Part shown: piece by piece, positions 24,527 to 32,446 of the stretch | Layout of the letters: each line of letters opens with the position of its first letter | How positions within the stretch are numbered: the stretch's first letter is position 1 | Source: Stappia sp. | Lineage (GTDB): Bacteria; Pseudomonadota; Alphaproteobacteria; Rhizobiales; Stappiaceae | DNA: 39,720 bases | Reading direction: 5' to 3' | NCBI GenBank assembly: GCA_002722295.1 | Contig: PBLF01000017.1 | Location: forward strand, 1-39,720 | Notes under the pieces: generated by a model | The model's input: the letters and a program-made list of their open reading frames with translations, nothing else | The model's database searches: none | What the model was told of the DNA's origin: nothing | Program-made: the position numbers and the translations under genes

Positions 24527-24557
24527 AAGGTAGGACCTCGAGCAGGTTGAGGTTCAA
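24527..24557 (-). promoter_or_regulatory. MerR-type promoter/operator F (zinc-ribbon-dsbA)
   Basis: On the minus strand the -35 is TTGAAC (24552-24557), the spacer is 19 bp and the -10 is TACCTT (24527-24532). The spacer carries ACCTC and GAGGT as perfect 5-bp dyad arms, but the inner bases differ from operators A-E. It may be a weaker site of the same regulator or respond to another MerR protein. Confidence 0.62.
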
Positions 24558-24632
24558 GTGTTCAAATGTCGCAGCTCCCTTTGGAAAGCGACGCCGCAAA
24601 ACTGTTGCGCGGCCACGATTTCAAGCGTCTTT

Positions 24633-25193
24633 TCACATCGGTGACAGGTGTTCGAGCAGGATCATCGTCCCTAAGCCGCAAAGTGCAAGACCTGCAATCA
24701 GTTCGGCTAGCTTGCCGAGGCGATGGCCTATCAGCCTCCCGACAAGCATGCCGCCCGAGGACATCACGAAGGTGGCAAACCCTATTGCTACCGCGACGAT
24801 GACGATGTTGACCTGAAGAAACGCGAGAGAGATACCCACCGCCATGGCGTCGATGCTGGTTCCTACCGCCGTCGCCATCAGGGCGGCGAGCGATCTTCCT
24901 TTGGGCGAGTTATCCGTAGAGCCCCAGATTGCCGCGTAGAGCATATGAATGCCGACGCCCGCGAGGAGGGCGAAGGCGATCCAATGATCGACAGCCTGGA
25001 CAAAGCGGCTGGCTGCAACGCCGGCGATCCAACCGAGAATGGGCGTTGTCGCCTCGACAATGCCGAAGATCAAACCTGTTCGCAACGCATCTCTCAGGGG
25101 CGGCGAGCCGATGGCGGCCCCTCGTCCAACAGAGACTGCAAAGGCATCGATGGACATACTCAGGGCGAGTACGGCAATGGTGAAGGGCGACAT
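24633..25193 (-). CDS. mntP: Manganese efflux pump MntP
   Basis: MntP exports Mn(II) from the cytoplasm. The about 186-residue protein has six membrane segments and the repeated signature aspartates of the family: [16 protein letters not shown] near the start and [14 protein letters not shown] in the second half. The ATG at 25193 (MSPFTIAV) is the family start; the longer frame upstream runs through the riboswitch and is not coding. A yybP-ykoY element precedes it, so Mn(II) itself would switch on expression. It complements mntH/mntR 22 kb away on the same element. Confidence 0.94.
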   Translation of the reverse strand: MSPFTIAVLALSMSIDAFAVSVGRGAAIGSPPLRDALRTGLIFGIVEATTPILGWIAGVAASRFVQAVDHWIAFALLAGVGIHMLYAAIWGSTDNSPKGRSLAALMATAVGTSIDAMAVGISLAFLQVNIVIVAVAIGFATFVMSSGGMLVGRLIGHRLGKLAELIAGLALCGLGTMILLEHLSPM

Positions 25194-25204
25194 TGGACAG
25201 TGAT

Positions 25205-25362
25205 CCCGACGGACATCTACCGGGCGCCAACCCCTGCTCGTCCGCATAGGAGCAGTGGCGCCACAGTCTCGTCGGGCCGTTAAATCGGCTGACCGCGCCA
25301 TGCGCATGTGCGCAAGCCTGTTGACACGGCCCCGCGCGGGCGCGGTGACTACTCCCTGATTG
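25205..25362 (-). ncRNA. yybP-ykoY manganese riboswitch upstream of mntP
   Basis: On the minus strand the leader contains CAGGGAGTAG, then a GC-rich hairpin, then GTGTCAACAGGC, and further on CCGACGAGACTGTGG. These are in the order of the conserved segments of the yybP-ykoY aptamer (GGGGAGUAG, GUCAACA, and the GAGAC return strand). The position, between a good promoter and mntP, is the classic arrangement in proteobacteria. Boundaries are approximate. Near the gene an inverted repeat (CTGCTC with GAGCAG) may belong to the expression platform. Confidence 0.82.
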
Positions 25363-25367
25363 GCCGG

Positions 25368-25396
25368 GAGATAGGAACACGGATCTAAAAAGTCAA
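25368..25396 (-). promoter_or_regulatory. Promoter of the mntP leader
   Basis: Read on the minus strand, the -35 is TTGACT (25391-25396), the spacer is 17 bp and the -10 is TATCTC (25368-25373). Transcription would begin near 25361, exactly at the riboswitch 5' end. The 17-bp spacer is that of an ordinary sigma-70 promoter, unlike the 19-bp ones elsewhere. Confidence 0.6.
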
Positions 25397-25496
25397 ATTA
25401 ATTCAGCTGGATGGGCAATTGATACTCATTTGCATCTAGCCGGACCTAGCGTGAAGCGTGGCACCGCCGACGCAGCACTACATGGAGCGGGCCAGC

Positions 25497-26117
25497 CTAC
25501 AATGGGAGTTGCCAGCCAGAGATAACCGCCGCTTGGCGCAGTTCTTCAAGAACTTCAATTCCGACGATGGCGACAAGGAACCACATGACTTCCGTCAACG
25601 ACCGTACAAATGCCCGAGAGTGGACAACGACGGTGTCTTCGCTTTCCGGCAAATCGAGGCGAGGAAAGAAGCGAGGAACTCTCGCCATGTATAGCATGTA
25701 GTCCGGCCCAAAGAGGGACAGCAGCCGCTTTTCCTCATTCCTGATTACCGGTCGATAGTAAACCAGGAATGCGACCGCGCTTATGATCATCAAGACAATG
25801 TTTTGAGCCGCAAGGCAGACGCCGACGAGACCGAGAAAGGAGAAGAAATAGAGAGGATTGCGGGTAAGGGAATACGGACCGCTTTGGCAGAGATCCAGAT
25901 CCTTCCGGCCTCCGATATATAGAGTGCACCAGAGCCTTCCGAGAACGGCAACAAACACCAGGAAGAATCCGAGAAACTCAATCAGGCTGTAGCCCAGCGT
26001 TTCAAAGCCTTCCGGCTGCGTTGCGATCAGCATCGCCAGCCAGGCTGGTGCCACCAGCCACGTTACAAAAATCCTCTTGCGCTCGACTGGGGATTTCGTA
26101 CCAATTGTCCCTAACAA
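25497..26117 (-). CDS. Isoprenylcysteine carboxylmethyltransferase-like (ICMT/CzcN-like) membrane protein
   Basis: This 206-residue membrane protein has about five hydrophobic segments and the ICMT/PEMT core: LDLCQSGPYSLTRNPLYFFS and RNEEKRLLSLFGPDYMLYMA, which bind S-adenosylmethionine in this fold. Bacterial members have no known prenyl-cysteine substrate; one, CzcN, lies in a zinc/cobalt/cadmium resistance operon. The start is TTG at 26117, with GGAG at a 9-bp spacing inside the end of the sleB-like gene, 4 bp after its stop. Translation is therefore probably coupled to the hydrolase. Confidence 0.82.
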   Translation of the reverse strand: MLGTIGTKSPVERKRIFVTWLVAPAWLAMLIATQPEGFETLGYSLIEFLGFFLVFVAVLGRLWCTLYIGGRKDLDLCQSGPYSLTRNPLYFFSFLGLVGVCLAAQNIVLMIISAVAFLVYYRPVIRNEEKRLLSLFGPDYMLYMARVPRFFPRLDLPESEDTVVVHSRAFVRSLTEVMWFLVAIVGIEVLEELRQAAVISGWQLPL

Positions 26118-26121
26118 TGAT

Positions 26122-27273
26122 CTAACTCCACCCCCCGCCGAATGTGCGGTAAAAAATATGTGAACCGATCTGGGTCATACGCTCCATGGAGCGAGCCCAA
26201 CGCGGGCTGACGTAGGTGGCGTTGTAATGGGTCGATGACGCCACTTCGGGTAAGAATATCTTCCCACCGGTAACTGCCATGGCCACGTCCTTTGCCAGAC
26301 GATACGCGCGTCGATCTGTAATGACATCCGGAACGCCGTCGCAGGCAAAGGAAAACTGGCATTTGTTGATCCAGTTGTCATTTTGATAAACTACGTCACA
26401 GACGCTTGCTGGATATGCAGGATTGCGCACCCGATTGAGAATGACTTGCGCGACCGCGGCCTGCCCCCTCGCCTCCTCGCCCCGAGCCTCGAAATAAATT
26501 GCGGTAGCAAGGCACTTTTGCTCGGCTGTCGAGAAGACTGATCCCGGTAGAGGCTGTTTCATCCAATCGTGGTCACCTTCGATCGTGGGCGGAACGAAGC
26601 GACCGGCTGTCTCGTCGGCGCCGAGTAAAGCCGCGAAGGCATTGGAAGACGCATGGAATTCGTCCTTTGGGGCGTAGGCCGTGGCCAGGATGTCGGCGCC
26701 ATCGTTGTTGACCAGGTCGGCAAGCGCCGCCGGCACACCGGCCAGACGGTCGTCTGCTGGGTTATGAAACGTAGACAGGCCCGCCACCATTTCGGGATCT
26801 GCCTGTTTTGAAAAACCCCGCAGAAAGTATGACGCGTCGGTCCCCGACGAAAGTAGCCGTGAAGCCAACGCCCGCTCTCCAACAGGGGGCTCCAGGTTTT
26901 TCCGATACGCTACGCTGATCAGACGTGGTTTCTTCGCTTCTTCAACCACCCGCTGGGACGTGGAAGAAACCTCTCGATCCGCCTGCAAGTTGACCCGTTG
27001 ACCGCCGAGCACCAGATCCAGGTTTTCGTCATCGCCAGGAATAGCGGCACTGGGCAGCCGGAGCTCCTTCAGATGAGAGCAGGTGTCGGCCTGCTCGACA
27101 TATACCGCCCAGCGATTAGGCCCGGGAGCGATTCCCAACTCGGATTTGGTGCCCTGGATCCCCGTGGGCGATGCGAAGCCGAACACGAACCAACTCGCGC
27201 CGAGAAGCGCGAGGACACGCTGATGGCGGTTCGATGATCGTCGCTCGAAAGCGGCTTTCGGTTTGGACCGCAA
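26122..27273 (-). CDS. SleB-type cell wall hydrolase with membrane anchor
   Basis: The C-terminal part (about 250-383) is a SleB/Hydrolase_2 domain: CLATAIYFEARGEEARGQAA with the catalytic Glu in the FEARGE motif, VILNRVRNP, FSFACDGVPD and THYNATYVSPRWARSM. Such enzymes cut the glycan strand of peptidoglycan. A membrane helix near the N-terminus (VLALLGASWFVFGFAS) anchors it, followed by a 200-residue linker without a known domain. The TTG at 27273 is preferred because GGAG lies 9 bp before it; a GTG at 27297 lacks such a site. It is followed by the ICMT-like gene. Confidence 0.87.
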   Translation of the reverse strand: MRSKPKAAFERRSSNRHQRVLALLGASWFVFGFASPTGIQGTKSELGIAPGPNRWAVYVEQADTCSHLKELRLPSAAIPGDDENLDLVLGGQRVNLQADREVSSTSQRVVEEAKKPRLISVAYRKNLEPPVGERALASRLLSSGTDASYFLRGFSKQADPEMVAGLSTFHNPADDRLAGVPAALADLVNNDGADILATAYAPKDEFHASSNAFAALLGADETAGRFVPPTIEGDHDWMKQPLPGSVFSTAEQKCLATAIYFEARGEEARGQAAVAQVILNRVRNPAYPASVCDVVYQNDNWINKCQFSFACDGVPDVITDRRAYRLAKDVAMAVTGGKIFLPEVASSTHYNATYVSPRWARSMERMTQIGSHIFYRTFGGGWS

Positions 27274-27297
27274 TATCTCATTCTCCGGATGCCCCAC

Positions 27298-27702
27298 GCA
27301 GAAGGAGAATCGATTGTTAACCTTGATGGAAAGTTAACACTACTGCGACTGCGCGTCGCAATGTCACGGCAGGCTTATCCAGGCTCCCATTGAACCTCAT
27401 GTCGCTTGTCCACGCTTCCGGGTTTTGGCTGTCTGGTCTTGCTCTGGTTCGTGCCCGGTCTTGGCTATTCAAGGGCGCAGACGCCTTCCGGCCGGCTGCT
27501 CCGGCGCTCGACAAACCCGGAAGATTGCCGACGTTGTTCGCTGCCCAATTGACGGTGGCGGCCGGTGTGCTGAGGGGACCCTTCTGGAGTTTTCTTACGC
27601 TGGTCGCGATCGCCAAGACACTACGTCGTTCTGCTGCGGCGACCTCGGGGTTGGTCGCATGTCGTGGCTTTTCGAGCATCTGATCGGAGGCAAATGTATC
27701 CT
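27298..27702. other. Region without a convincing gene
   Basis: Both strands have open frames here. A minus-strand frame (from ATG 27679, ending at 27317) encodes a polar, low-complexity sequence, and a plus-strand frame (27390-27683) encodes a partly hydrophobic one. Neither matches a family I know, neither has a ribosome-binding site, and they lie opposite each other, so at most one is real. The minus-strand frame lies between same-strand genes and would be the better candidate. Confidence 0.3.
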
Positions 27703-28683
27703 TCAAGGCAGGGTAAGACGCGCGATAACCGGAAGATGGTTGGATTGAAAGCGCGGTCCGAGACCTAGGCTGGCAAGCCCCATATTCGGCGAGATGACGA
27801 TCCTGTCGATCGGCGTGCCCAAGGCCGGAATGTTGCCGAAGCGGGTGCTGAATCGCGTGGGTGAAGGCCACCACGCCGATTCCGTAGTTCGGTAGCCAGT
27901 TTCTGCGAGAAAGTCCTGAAAGAAGGGCGACCAAGGCGGCATATTCCAGTCTCCAGCGATGACTACGGCTGCATCGCCATCTTCCTGCAGAAGCGCTTGT
28001 GTCAGATCGCGATAATACGCTGCTCGCTCTCGCCACATCGATGGTCTCCGTGGTGTCTGGGCGTGAACAGCATAGAGAATGACCTGCCTGTCTTCGATCA
28101 GGAGCTCGAGCCTGAGAGGGTGCCGGCCTCCCGTGTCGCGGCTTGCTTGAGAAACGACCTGTTCGCTGATGATCGGAAAGCGGCTGAACACCTTCATGTC
28201 AGTGTTAGCCCGTAGATCCCGGCTGCTTTCAAAGCGCCATAATCCGCTTTTGACCAGTGCATCCTGCCAGACGGGGCGCATTTCCTGTAGCACGACGATA
28301 TCACTTGAAGCGACTTCCGGGATGGAGAGAAAGGGCCGGGGATTGCGATTGTCCGAGAGGACATTGGCCGAAATAATCGTGAACTGGCTGCCACCGCCTC
28401 CGGTGGCTGGGGTAGGCAGGAAGACGAATGGAAAAATGGCGGCAAAAAGTGAGATCACTGCGCCGGCTCGCGTAAGCCGGGATCGCGGCACGAGACTGAT
28501 TGCAAACAGCGCAATTCCAGCAGCGAGAAGGTGCGGGCGAATGAAGTTCGCCATGTCGGCTGCCCACAGGTCGCGGGCAAGAAGGTGCGAGCCGAACTGG
28601 GCCGCAATATAGAAAAGCTGCACGATGGTGATTAATGGAACAGTAAAGTCGGCCAGATGGCGACAGCGGAGAAAAGACAACAC
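27703..28683 (-). CDS. Membrane-anchored endonuclease/exonuclease/phosphatase-family protein
   Basis: The first 100 residues carry about three hydrophobic segments. The rest is an EEP domain with ISANVLSDNRNP, DIVVLQEMRP (metal-binding Glu), VIAGDWNMPPWSP (Asp/Asn) and QSNHLPVIARL (catalytic His). Family members cut nucleic acids or phosphodiesters such as sphingolipids or inositol phosphates; the substrate cannot be told. An N-terminal membrane anchor with a periplasmic catalytic domain is common in the alphaproteobacterial group. The start is GTG at 28683, with TTG next. It is divergent from the P-type ATPase gene. Confidence 0.82.
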   Translation of the reverse strand: MLSFLRCRHLADFTVPLITIVQLFYIAAQFGSHLLARDLWAADMANFIRPHLLAAGIALFAISLVPRSRLTRAGAVISLFAAIFPFVFLPTPATGGGGSQFTIISANVLSDNRNPRPFLSIPEVASSDIVVLQEMRPVWQDALVKSGLWRFESSRDLRANTDMKVFSRFPIISEQVVSQASRDTGGRHPLRLELLIEDRQVILYAVHAQTPRRPSMWRERAAYYRDLTQALLQEDGDAAVVIAGDWNMPPWSPFFQDFLAETGYRTTESAWWPSPTRFSTRFGNIPALGTPIDRIVISPNMGLASLGLGPRFQSNHLPVIARLTLP

Positions 28684-28767
28684 GACACCGCGCTTTCATA
28701 AAATTGGCTGCCAGTTCACGGACCTGCCCGCAAAAGTCAACAAGCCACACCAAATCGATAATCGTGC

Positions 28768-28798
28768 TTGACCCTCTAGCCACCTGAGGTTTTATAGC
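28768..28798 (+). promoter_or_regulatory. MerR-type promoter/operator E (P-type ATPase)
   Basis: TTGACC (28768-28773), a 19-bp spacer starting CTCTAGCCAC and containing CTGAGGT, and -10 TATAGC (28793-28798) form the best example of the group. The dyad halves are ACCCTCTAG and its imperfect complement CTGAGGTTT. This layout is known for zntA/cadA/pbrA promoters controlled by ZntR, CadR or PbrR. Confidence 0.82.
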
Positions 28799-28826
28799 TT
28801 TGCTCCTGTATGACAGGAGGCCGGCC

Positions 28827-31076
28827 ATGAGTGCTGATGGACGCCAGACCCGGTTCCGGGTCGAGGGCATGGATTGCGCAAGCTGCGCCACCAAGATCGA
28901 CACTGCGGTACGTCGTCTAGACAACGTCGCAGACGTCAAGGTTTCGGTTGTCGCCGGGACAATGACCGTTACCCATGGCGAACGCGTTGACATCGATGCA
29001 CTCGCCAAAAAGGTCGGCAGCCTCGGCTACAAGACGACCCCGATTGCAGCAAAAGATGTTTCTGTCGCCGAGGAAGGCGCAGGTCATCGCCACGGCCCCG
29101 ATTGCAACCACGGTCATGCTGAGGGAACCCACAATCATTCGAGCGAGAGGACCGGCCAAACGGATACCTTGGCGGGCCTGCATGGGCACGATCACGGACC
29201 TTCCGACGGGCCGTGGTGGAAAACCTCTAAGGCGCGACTGACCATACTGTGCGGTGCCGCACTGGCGATCGCTTTCGGACTTGCGCAGATCTATCCCCAG
29301 ACGCAGCCTTGGGGCTTCATCGTCGCTATGGCCGTCGGGCTCATCCCCATCGCCCGCCGGGCCATCTTCGGAGCAATGAACGGCAGCCCGTTCACCATTG
29401 AGACGTTGATGACGGTAGCTGCGGTCGGCGCAGTGATCATCAATGCTTCCGAGGAGGCGGCGGTCGTCGTTTTCCTGTTCCTCGTGGGAGAACTTCTCGA
29501 AGGCATTGCAACCGGGCGCGCGCGAGCATCCATTCGTGCTCTCGCGACATTGATGCCCAAGACGGCGCTGCTGGAGTTAGACGGGACGACGAAGACCGTC
29601 CCGGCCGAGAGCCTTGCGGTCGACGCTATCGTGATGGTGCGTCCCGGTGATCGTGTGCCGGCAGACGGTGTGGTGTTGTCAGGTGAGAGCGCTGTCGACG
29701 AAGCGCCGGTGACGGGCGAGTCGGTGCCCAAACGCAAGGAAGAAGGCGACAACGTATTCGCCGGCACCGTCAACCAGGAAGGTGTGCTTCGGGTGAGGGT
29801 GACGGCTGCTGCCGCCGACAATACGATTGCGCGGATCATTACCCTCGTCGAGGAAGCTCAGGAGACCAAGGCCCCAACCGAGCGCTTCATCGACCGCTTC
29901 TCCAGGTACTACACGCCCGGCGTGATGGTGGTGGCTGCGCTGATTGCGATCATTCCGCCGCTGGTGGCGGGCGCGGAATGGGGCACGTGGATCTATCGCG
30001 GCCTTGCCGTCCTGCTGATCGGTTGCCCGTGCGCGCTGGTCATCTCGACGCCAGCGGCAATCGCCGCCGCCCTCTCGGCGGGCGCGCGACGCGGCTTGCT
30101 GATGAAGGGCGGCTCGGTGCTGGAGAATCTCGGCAAAGTGAACCGCGTCGCCTTCGACAAGACGGGAACCCTTACGGAAGGCAAGCCGAAGGTAACTGAC
30201 ATCGTTGGTGTCGCACGAGACGAACGCGAGACGTTGCGCCTCGCTGCCGCTCTTGAAGTCGGCTCCAGCCATCCGCTTGCCGTAGCGATTCTTGCGAGGG
30301 CGGAAAGCGAGGGCGTTCCCCTGACGGCCGCGTCCGAGGCTGGTGCGGTCGGCGGCAAAGGTGTGGTCGGAACGCTCGACGGTGTGAAGCTGTTTCTCGC
30401 GTCACCGCGCGCTGCTGGGGAAGAGGTTCAGATCGACGAGACGCTTTCCGTCCGCATCGCTGCGCTCAACGATGAAGGCAAGACGGTTTCAGTGCTTCTT
30501 GCCGGCAAGGAGATCGCCGGTCTGGTCGCCATGCGTGACGAGCCGCGCGAGGACGCAAAGGAGGGCATCGCGCTTCTTCGCGAACTGGGCGCGGACTCTG
30601 TCATGCTCACGGGTGACAACACCCGCACCGCGAAAGCCATCGCCGCTTCGCTCGGAATGGAAGCCCGCGCCGAGTTGATGCCGCAGGACAAGCAGAGGAT
30701 GATCAGGGAAATGCGGCAGGAAGGCCGCTTCGTGGCGAAGGTCGGCGACGGCATCAACGATGCGCCCGCACTTGCCGCCGCCGACATCGTCATTGCCATG
30801 GGCGGTGGAACCGACGTCGCGCTCGAAACGGCGGATGCCGCGATCTTACATGGCCGGGTGAAGGACGTCGCGAACATGGTTTCCCTGTCGCGGCTGACGA
30901 TGAACAACATCTGGCAGAACATCGTTATCTCGCTCGGACTGAAAGCCGTGTTCCTCGTAACGACCGTTCTCGGGATTACGGGGCTCTGGCCCGCGATTCT
31001 TGCCGACACCGGCGCGACCGTTCTCGTCACCGCCAATGCGATGCGCCTTCTCGCATGGCGAGGCATCCGTACCTAG
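28827..31076 (+). CDS. cadA: Zn/Cd/Pb-exporting P1B-type ATPase (CadA/ZntA/PbrA)
   Basis: This 749-residue pump expels divalent soft metals from the cytoplasm. It has an N-terminal HMA domain (GMDCASC, Cys17 and Cys20), a His-rich linker (about 95-145: HRHGPDCNHGHAEGTHNH and HGHDHG), eight membrane helices, the CPC metal site near 399-401 (IGCPCALVIST), phosphorylated Asp near 443 (FDKTGTLTEG), the HP motif (SSHPLAVAIL) and the hinge GDGINDAPAL near 640. CPC with the C-terminal pattern of this type indicates P1B-2 (Zn, Cd, Pb) rather than copper. ATG 28827 follows AGGAGG. It is preceded by operator E, and two genes follow closely. Confidence 0.96.
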   Translation: MSADGRQTRFRVEGMDCASCATKIDTAVRRLDNVADVKVSVVAGTMTVTHGERVDIDALAKKVGSLGYKTTPIAAKDVSVAEEGAGHRHGPDCNHGHAEGTHNHSSERTGQTDTLAGLHGHDHGPSDGPWWKTSKARLTILCGAALAIAFGLAQIYPQTQPWGFIVAMAVGLIPIARRAIFGAMNGSPFTIETLMTVAAVGAVIINASEEAAVVVFLFLVGELLEGIATGRARASIRALATLMPKTALLELDGTTKTVPAESLAVDAIVMVRPGDRVPADGVVLSGESAVDEAPVTGESVPKRKEEGDNVFAGTVNQEGVLRVRVTAAAADNTIARIITLVEEAQETKAPTERFIDRFSRYYTPGVMVVAALIAIIPPLVAGAEWGTWIYRGLAVLLIGCPCALVISTPAAIAAALSAGARRGLLMKGGSVLENLGKVNRVAFDKTGTLTEGKPKVTDIVGVARDERETLRLAAALEVGSSHPLAVAILARAESEGVPLTAASEAGAVGGKGVVGTLDGVKLFLASPRAAGEEVQIDETLSVRIAALNDEGKTVSVLLAGKEIAGLVAMRDEPREDAKEGIALLRELGADSVMLTGDNTRTAKAIAASLGMEARAELMPQDKQRMIREMRQEGRFVAKVGDGINDAPALAAADIVIAMGGGTDVALETADAAILHGRVKDVANMVSLSRLTMNNIWQNIVISLGLKAVFLVTTVLGITGLWPAILADTGATVLVTANAMRLLAWRGIRT

Positions 31077-31089
31077 GGAGCGCCCGGTA

Positions 31090-31758
31090 GTGGTTCAGAC
31101 GCCGCAGCATCTGACGTTTCTTCGCCAGTGGATCGCCAACCCGCTGATGGTGGGCGCGGTCCTGCCTTCAGGAGCTTCGCTGGCCCGGTTGATGACAAAG
31201 GCCGTCGATCACACCACCGGGCAAGTTCTCGAGCTCGGCCCGGGAACAGGCGTCTTCACCCGTGCGCTTCTGGCGCAGGGACTTGCCGAGGAGCAACTGA
31301 CACTGGTCGAACTGGATGAAAGCTTCGCAGAGCTTCTTACCAACGGCTTCCCCGGCGCGCGGATCGTCCGGGGCAGCGCTGCCCGGCTGTCGGCGGCAGG
31401 GATCGGCAAGGCTGCCAGATATGATGCCATCATCAGCGGACTCCCGCTTCTGTCGATGCCAACCCGGACCGTGTATCGTATCATCCGGGGCGTGGCGCTC
31501 AGGCTTGAGCCGGGCAGCAGTCTGTTTCAATTCACCTATGGCATGCGGTGTCCGGTCCCGGACGCCATCCTTCATAAAGCCGGATTGGACGCAGTATTGC
31601 TCGGAACCGTGTTCCGGAACATGCCGCCCGCATCGGTCTACCGGATATCGCATTCGCGATCACGAACGCCGGCTGAACGGGCCTCGCCTGCACGACAGGC
31701 GGAAGATCGAAATAACCTGACCATGACGAGTCAGGAAGGGGAACCGGTTCATCAGTAA
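31090..31758 (+). CDS. PmtA-like phospholipid N-methyltransferase (SAM-dependent)
   Basis: The about 222-residue protein has a class I methyltransferase fold: TFLRQWIANPLMVGAVLPSG then VLELGPGTGVFTRALL (SAM site) and LVELDESFAELL. This N-terminal pattern is typical of the phospholipid N-methyltransferase group (COG3963), which makes phosphatidylcholine in rhizobia. The GTG at 31090 with AGGGAG at 8 bp is preferred to a longer frame that overlaps the ATPase. It starts 13 bp after the ATPase stop, so they are probably co-transcribed from promoter E. Members can also be rRNA methyltransferase-like, so the substrate is open. Confidence 0.78.
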   Translation: MVQTPQHLTFLRQWIANPLMVGAVLPSGASLARLMTKAVDHTTGQVLELGPGTGVFTRALLAQGLAEEQLTLVELDESFAELLTNGFPGARIVRGSAARLSAAGIGKAARYDAIISGLPLLSMPTRTVYRIIRGVALRLEPGSSLFQFTYGMRCPVPDAILHKAGLDAVLLGTVFRNMPPASVYRISHSRSRTPAERASPARQAEDRNNLTMTSQEGEPVHQ

Positions 31759-31780
31759 CAACAACATTAAGGAGTTTGAT

Positions 31781-32236
31781 ATGTTCACAAGACGCGAGAT
31801 GCTCGCCGGTGCGACCGCACTGACAGTCGTCTCTGTATCGCCTGCGCGCGCGCAGACCGGAACCAATCATGAGGTTCAGATGCTGAATAAGGGAACGAAG
31901 GGCGTGATGGTCTATGAACCGGACTTCGTCACGGCAGCGATCGGCGATACCGTTACGTTCATTCCAACCGACAAGTCCCACAATGCCGAAAGCATTAAGG
32001 GTATGCTGCCCGAAGGCGCGGAACCCTTCAAGGGCAAACTCAATGAAGAGATTACCATCACCATAGAGAAAGAAGGCGTCTACGGCGTGAAATGTACGCC
32101 TCACTACGGCATGGGAATGGTGATGCTTGTTGCCGTAGGCGCACCAGGTAACATGGATGAAGCTCGGGCTGTCAAGCATCCGCCGAAAGCAAAGAAGCTC
32201 TTTGACGAGCTCCTGGATGCAGTTCCGGCCGCCTGA
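31781..32236 (+). CDS. Pseudoazurin (type 1 blue copper protein)
   Basis: A periplasmic electron carrier that passes electrons to reductases or oxidases. The 151-residue precursor has a signal (RREMLAGATALTVVSVSPARA) and the type 1 copper ligands His67 (DKSHNAES), Cys105, His108 and Met113 (CTPHYGMGM). The ATG is preceded by AAGGAG, and the gene follows the methyltransferase by 22 bp, likely in the ATPase operon. Pseudoazurins usually serve denitrification; no nitrite reductase is in the window, so its partner here is unclear. Confidence 0.92.
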   Translation: MFTRREMLAGATALTVVSVSPARAQTGTNHEVQMLNKGTKGVMVYEPDFVTAAIGDTVTFIPTDKSHNAESIKGMLPEGAEPFKGKLNEEITITIEKEGVYGVKCTPHYGMGMVMLVAVGAPGNMDEARAVKHPPKAKKLFDELLDAVPAA

Positions 32237-32446
32237 GTTTGGACGTCGGACCAAAACCGGATGGTAGCGCCAGCCCTAGGAGAAGCGAGGTGCTGCCATC
32301 CCGGTGCAGGACAGATCTGATCTGCAAACATGAGAGCCGCGGTTCTCTGCACCTGTTATCGTATCGTTTGATGTGTGGAATAACCCGAAAGCTCAATGCG
32401 GCTTGTCATATCGACAAAGCCGCCCGGTTCGTTTAGCGATTCAATC

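Noticed and set aside
27317..28036. 240-residue minus-strand frame overlapping the EEP gene
   Set aside because: The upstream half lies over the EEP gene in another frame and is Arg/Ser-rich like a shadow. Only its last 120 residues could be real, and these lack a start signal.
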